DNA of 64,000 nt from Onthophagus taurus (lineage: Eukaryota; Arthropoda; Insecta; Coleoptera; Scarabaeidae), in NCBI RefSeq assembly GCF_036711975.1, contig NW_027248940.1, positions 1,612,001-1,676,000 on the forward strand. Direction: 5' to 3'. Below, piece by piece: positions 62,172 through 64,000 of the stretch (positions are counted from its first letter, which is position 1; every line of letters starts with the position of its first letter). The notes beneath the pieces were generated by a model. That model did not search any database. It was not told where the DNA came from and saw only the letters and a program-made list of their open reading frames with translations. The position numbers were made by a program, and so were the translations under genes.

Positions 62172-62400
62172 TAGTTAACACACGCCATAACAATAAGAAA
62201 AATGCTGACACTGCAAAAGATAAACACCTGCGACCACAACGATAAGATGCTGACACCGCAAAATAAATAGTATATAAGTCGCGTTTATAATCAATTATAT
62301 TAAGTTTTCGTTTTAATGTAATAAAATGAGCTTCACTCTTGACTTCAAACAATAAATCGCTTTTTAAAAAATTCCCGACGTTTTTGAAAGTGATAAATAT
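62172..62400 (+). mobile_element. probable solo LTR (Ty3/gypsy-like)
   Basis: A ~225-bp non-satellite block inside an E monomer, starting AGTTAACACACGCC, with ATAT-type target words at both borders. It has a TATA box (TATATAAG near 62271) and, downstream, AATAAAATG and AATAAATCG polyadenylation-like signals, the order found in retroviral-type LTRs. The AGTTAA start and AT-rich target fit gypsy/17.6-group LTRs. No internal coding sequence is present. Confidence 0.4.
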
Positions 62401-64000
62401 ATATCATATTATATTCTTATAAACACAGTCGATATGATTTTTGGAAAATTTCGTATTATTTTAATTCATAAATTTAATAATGTCTTTAATAATATTTTCC
62501 TGGAAATTTTAATAATATTATCTAACAGTTTTTATATCACTTCATAAATTAGAATCTTTAAGCTTCAATTTAACACACACATCATATCATAATTCTTATA
62601 AACACAGTAGATATGATTTTGTGAACATTTCGTATCATTTTCAATTCATAAATTTAACAATTTCTTTAATAATTTTTTTCTGGAAATTTCAATAATATTA
62701 CCTAATAGTTTTAATATCATATCATCAATTAGAATCCTTCAGCTTCAATTTAACACATATATCATATTATAATTCTTATTAACACAGTTGATATGATTTT
62801 TGGAACATTTCGTATCATTTTTAATTCATAAATTTAACAATTTCTTTTTTAATAACTTTTTCTTGGAAATTTCAATAATATCACCTAATAGTTTTTATAT
62901 CATATCTTAAACTAGAATCTTTAAGCTTCAATTTAACACACATATCATATCATAATTCCTATTAACACAGTTGATATGATTTTTGAAACATTTCGTATCA
63001 TTTTTAATTCATAAATTTAACAATTTCTTTTTTAATAACTTTTTCTTGGAAATTTCAATAATATCACCTAATAGTTTTTATATCATATCTTAAACTAGAA
63101 TCTTTAAACTTCAATTTAACACACATATCATATCATAATTCCTATTAACACAGTTGATATGATTTTTGAAACGTTTCGTATCATTTTTAATTCATAAATT
63201 TAACAATTTCTTTTTTAATAACTTTTTCTTGGAAATTTCAATAATATCACCTAATAGTTTTTATATCATATCTTAAATTAGAACCTTTAAGCTTCAATTT
63301 AACACACACATCATATCATAATTCTTATAAACACAGTAGATATGATTTTGTGAACATTTCGTATCATTTTCAATTCATAAATTTAACAATTTCTTTAATA
63401 ATTTTTTTCTGGAAATTTCAATAATATTACCTAATAGTTTTAATATCATATCATCAATTAGAATCCTTCAGCTTCAATTTAACACATATATGATATCATA
63501 ATTCTCATTAACACAGTTGATATGATTTTTGAAACATTTCGTATCATTTTTAATTCATAAATTTAACAATTTCTTTTTTAATAACTTTTTCTTGGAAATT
63601 TCAATAATATCACCTAATAGTTTTTATATCATATCTTAAATTAGAACCTTTAAGCTTCAATTTAACACACACATCATATCATAATTCTTATAAACACAGT
63701 AGATATGATTTTGTGAACATTTCGTATCATTTTCAATTCATAAATTTAACAATTTCTTTAATAATTTTTTTCTGGAAATTTCAATAATATTACCTAATAG
63801 TTTTAATATCATATCATCAATTAGAATCCTTCAGCTTCAATTTAACACATATATCATATTATAATTCTTATTAACACAGTTGATATGATTTTTGGAACAT
63901 TTCGTATCATTTTTAATTCATAAATTTAACAATTTCTTTTTTAATAACTTTTTCTTGGAAATTTCAATAATATCACCTAATAGTTTTTATATCATATCTT
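62400..64000 (+). repeat. satellite E array with emerging higher-order repeat, runs off the window
   Basis: About nine 180-bp monomers. A variant with CACAGTAGATATGATTTTGTG occurs at 62581, 63301 and 63661 (720 and 360 bp apart), alternating with CACAGTTGATATG variants, so multi-monomer blocks are being copied. The array continues past 64000. Confidence 0.9.

Overview
This is eukaryotic nuclear DNA, very AT-rich outside the transposons, almost certainly from an insect and probably a beetle (order not proven). The insect call rests on four host genes: a seven-transmembrane odorant receptor, two insect-type CRAL-TRIO lipid-transfer proteins, and a secreted DM9/DUF3421 protein. All have short introns with GT-AG borders. 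No bacterial gene, CRISPR array, rRNA or tRNA was seen.

Layout. 1-11.85 kb is a nest of mobile elements. It holds a mariner 3' end, the 5' end of a non-LTR retrotransposon with an ORF1, a 6.9-kb Mutator-like (MULE) element whose long terminal inverted repeats are built of 141-bp tandem repeats, and a second copy of the retrotransposon 5' UTR split by a 2.9-kb TTAA-inserted element that contains a dead mariner. The MULE carries one long reading frame (transposase, then a ULP1/SENP-like cysteine protease, then a PHD-like zinc finger) broken only by a single in-frame TAG.

12-54 kb is a chain of gene islands separated by large satellite arrays. The islands are: gene A1 (unknown family) and a SKA2-like kinetochore gene at 12-13.3 kb; CRAL-TRIO gene 1 at 19.35-20.36; gene A2 at 29.05-29.64; CRAL-TRIO gene 2 at 36.5-37.6; a small membrane-protein ORF at 42.5; the odorant receptor at 45.05-46.4; a hairpin-bearing ORF at 51.2; and the DM9 gene at 53.3-54.0. 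The arrays use at least five satellite families (here A, B, C/D, E, F), with monomers of roughly 172-180 bp. Each family occurs in both orientations: A(+) B(+) gene B(-) A(-), C(+) ... D (the reverse complement of C), E(+) OR E(-), and F(+) hairpin F(-). Arrays often reach within tens of bases of a stop codon, and in gene A2 the last codons appear to come from satellite A.

54.2-64 kb is satellite E broken by nested insertions. These are a piggyBac-like element that carries its own 190-bp satellite array; a 5'-truncated, pyrimidine-rich (plus strand) non-LTR retrotransposon that holds a foldback/mariner-type element which in turn holds a mini-mariner; and a probable solo LTR. The window looks like a satellite-rich, possibly pericentromeric, domain with sparse active genes. 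That chromosomal placement is inference.
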